Positions 18,096 through 19,031 of a stretch of 19,031 nucleotides of DNA are shown in pieces (within the stretch, counting starts at the first letter, position 1; the number at the start of each line of letters is the position of its first letter). The translations under genes were made by a program, and so were the position numbers. The stretch is taken from assembly GCA_015501585.1 (NCBI GenBank), contig JADNRY010001013.1, positions 1-19,031 of the forward strand, given 5' to 3'. The notes below the pieces were generated by a model. The model searched no databases. It was not told where the DNA came from and worked only from the letters and a program-made list of their open reading frames with translations. This stretch comes from Rhodocollybia butyracea (lineage: Eukaryota; Basidiomycota; Agaricomycetes; Agaricales; Omphalotaceae).

Positions 18096-19031
18096 GTGTT
18101 TGGGTATTTACGTGTAGGTATGCGAAAGGTGCTATAAAACAACCTAACAAAAACACTACTGCACCTAACCAGACTATCAATATGTAAGGGAGCAAGGGCA
18201 GGTTGTCAGAGATTCCCCGAGGGAAAGTCTTGTAATATCGGATGTACATGCGCGACTGCTCCAGGTTCAAGACTGTAGCGCTGACGTGGGTAACTAAGCT
18301 TAGACAACTCTTGGAACTAAGTCAAGAGAAGCCTAGTTGGGGTGTACGAGTGTACAAGGGAACCAGGTGTGTATGTCCGAATCAATTAACCAAAACCAAA
18401 ACCAAAACCAATACAACAAAACTAAGATTCTCCTAGGCAAACTCTGGCTCTAGCTAGAATAGTAATCTTGAGGTTTGTCCAACAACCCTAGGCAAACTCT
18501 GGCACTAGCTGCTGTGATTGCCGTAAAGTCCTCGACCAAAACTCTGGGCCGAGCTACAATAGTGCGCGTGAACTTAATCACTAGGAACTTGTACCACAAT
18601 CTTAGTGGCTTGTCTAACTTCATGAAGAAGTCAACTAAGGAAACCCTCACTCTGGAGCCAAATAATCCCTTACTAGAAGCCGTCCCCTCTAAGGAAGCAA
18701 CTAGATTTGAGTTGATCTGGAGTTTGAGAGAACTCTACACACTTAAATTTGATCAAGATATAAATGGGCTTTGCAAAGCACGTGAAGTTTATTACTTTCT
18801 TAAGATAACCAAGTCAGGAGGCGTCATGCTACTGATCCCATGGGGACATTCTATGGAGCACTGGTCTTAGCAGTCAAGTTGAGGGCAAGAAACTTGTCTT
18901 ATTGAATAAATATATCTGGCTTATATACTGAGTAGAGAGAGTTTAATACAAAAAATAGATGAAACAGATACAGAGAGAGACAGAAAGAGAGTAGAACAGA
19001 GAAATCTGGCTCGGAAAGGAAACTCCAGCCT
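18096..19031 (+). mobile_element. LTR-B copy 2, truncated at both sides
   Basis: Bases 18099-19031 repeat 4944-5866 in the same direction, with about 90% or higher identity by eye. The first 35 bp of LTR-B (TGTCATGCCCC...) are missing because the LTR element ends at 18095. The right side runs off the window. Most differences are transitions, and copy 2 usually has the decayed form (CAT for CGT, ATG for ACG). It has one more CCAAAA unit than copy 1 and lacks copy 1's small deletions around 5350-5400. Confidence 0.8.
18475..18870 (+). other. Open frame inside LTR-B copy 2, not a proven gene
   Basis: A 131-codon frame runs to TAG at 18868. It begins with TTG; the in-frame codon two positions upstream is TGA. 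Its first ATG (18622) is GTG in copy 1. In copy 1 the upstream half is shifted by small deletions, but the last 60 or so codons (RFELIWS, DINGLCxAREVYYFLK) are open in both. The amino-acid changes there (R/H, T/M, S/L) are what CpG decay gives, not selection. It resembles no protein I know. It may be a chance frame in a young LTR or a relic of something captured. Confidence 0.3.

Noticed and set aside
4944..19031. LTR-B copies 13 kb apart as the two LTRs of one large retrotransposon
   Set aside because: The interval holds several independent elements and no polymerase gene matching LTR-B. Copy 2 is cut by another LTR element. Nested independent copies explain it better.

Overview
The window looks like a transposon-packed stretch of a filamentous fungus, most likely a basidiomycete (Agaricomycetes-like). 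Two things point there. The one gene whose splicing can be followed has short GT-AG introns of about 48-56 bp. A decayed gene at about 2516-3999 has the transmembrane layout and the C-terminal motif (STLILVHIGLG) of the large uncharacterised multi-pass membrane protein families of mushrooms. There are no bacterial operons, and I see no tRNA, rRNA or CRISPR.

Layout, left to right. 1-1108 is a giant near-perfect palindrome at the head of a composite repeat ('repeat A'). This continues through AT-rich short repeats (1290-1640), a cluster of GGTCATGACC palindromes, a C-rich minisatellite (about 1930-2100) and an end bearing TTAGTCTACA (about 2101-2272). 2516-3999 is the membrane-protein pseudogene. 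4530-9480 is a pile of LTR fragments: LTR-X fragment (+), LTR-B copy 1 (4909-5946, +), a CpG-rich internal stretch, a separate LTR on the minus strand (6857-7621), a second CpG-rich stretch, LTR-X (8614-9275, minus), and a diverged LTR-B piece. 9613-11283 is a multi-exon nuclear-type gene broken by in-frame TGA codons and cut off by repeat A copy 2 (about 11300-12300). 12733-13755 (minus) is a proline-rich exon-like frame beside a 65-bp-arm perfect hairpin (13761-13905). 14149-14360 is an inverted repeat A end, interrupted by a 3.7-kb LTR retrotransposon (14361-18095) with a decayed gag-like gene and no visible polymerase. LTR-B copy 2 (18096 to the window end) closes the window.

One process ties these together. 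Where two copies can be compared (LTR pair 14361/17813; LTR-B pair 4944/18099), most differences are C-to-T or G-to-A, usually CpG against TpG or CpA. Most in-frame stops in the two best-preserved broken genes are TGA, as expected from CGA. This is the footprint of CpG methylation and deamination over repeats. The most novel-looking material is the palindromic DNA with TTAGTC...GACTAA ends and GGWCATGWCC cores, and the unusual gag-like protein of the short LTR element. All family calls are from reading by eye; no database search was possible.
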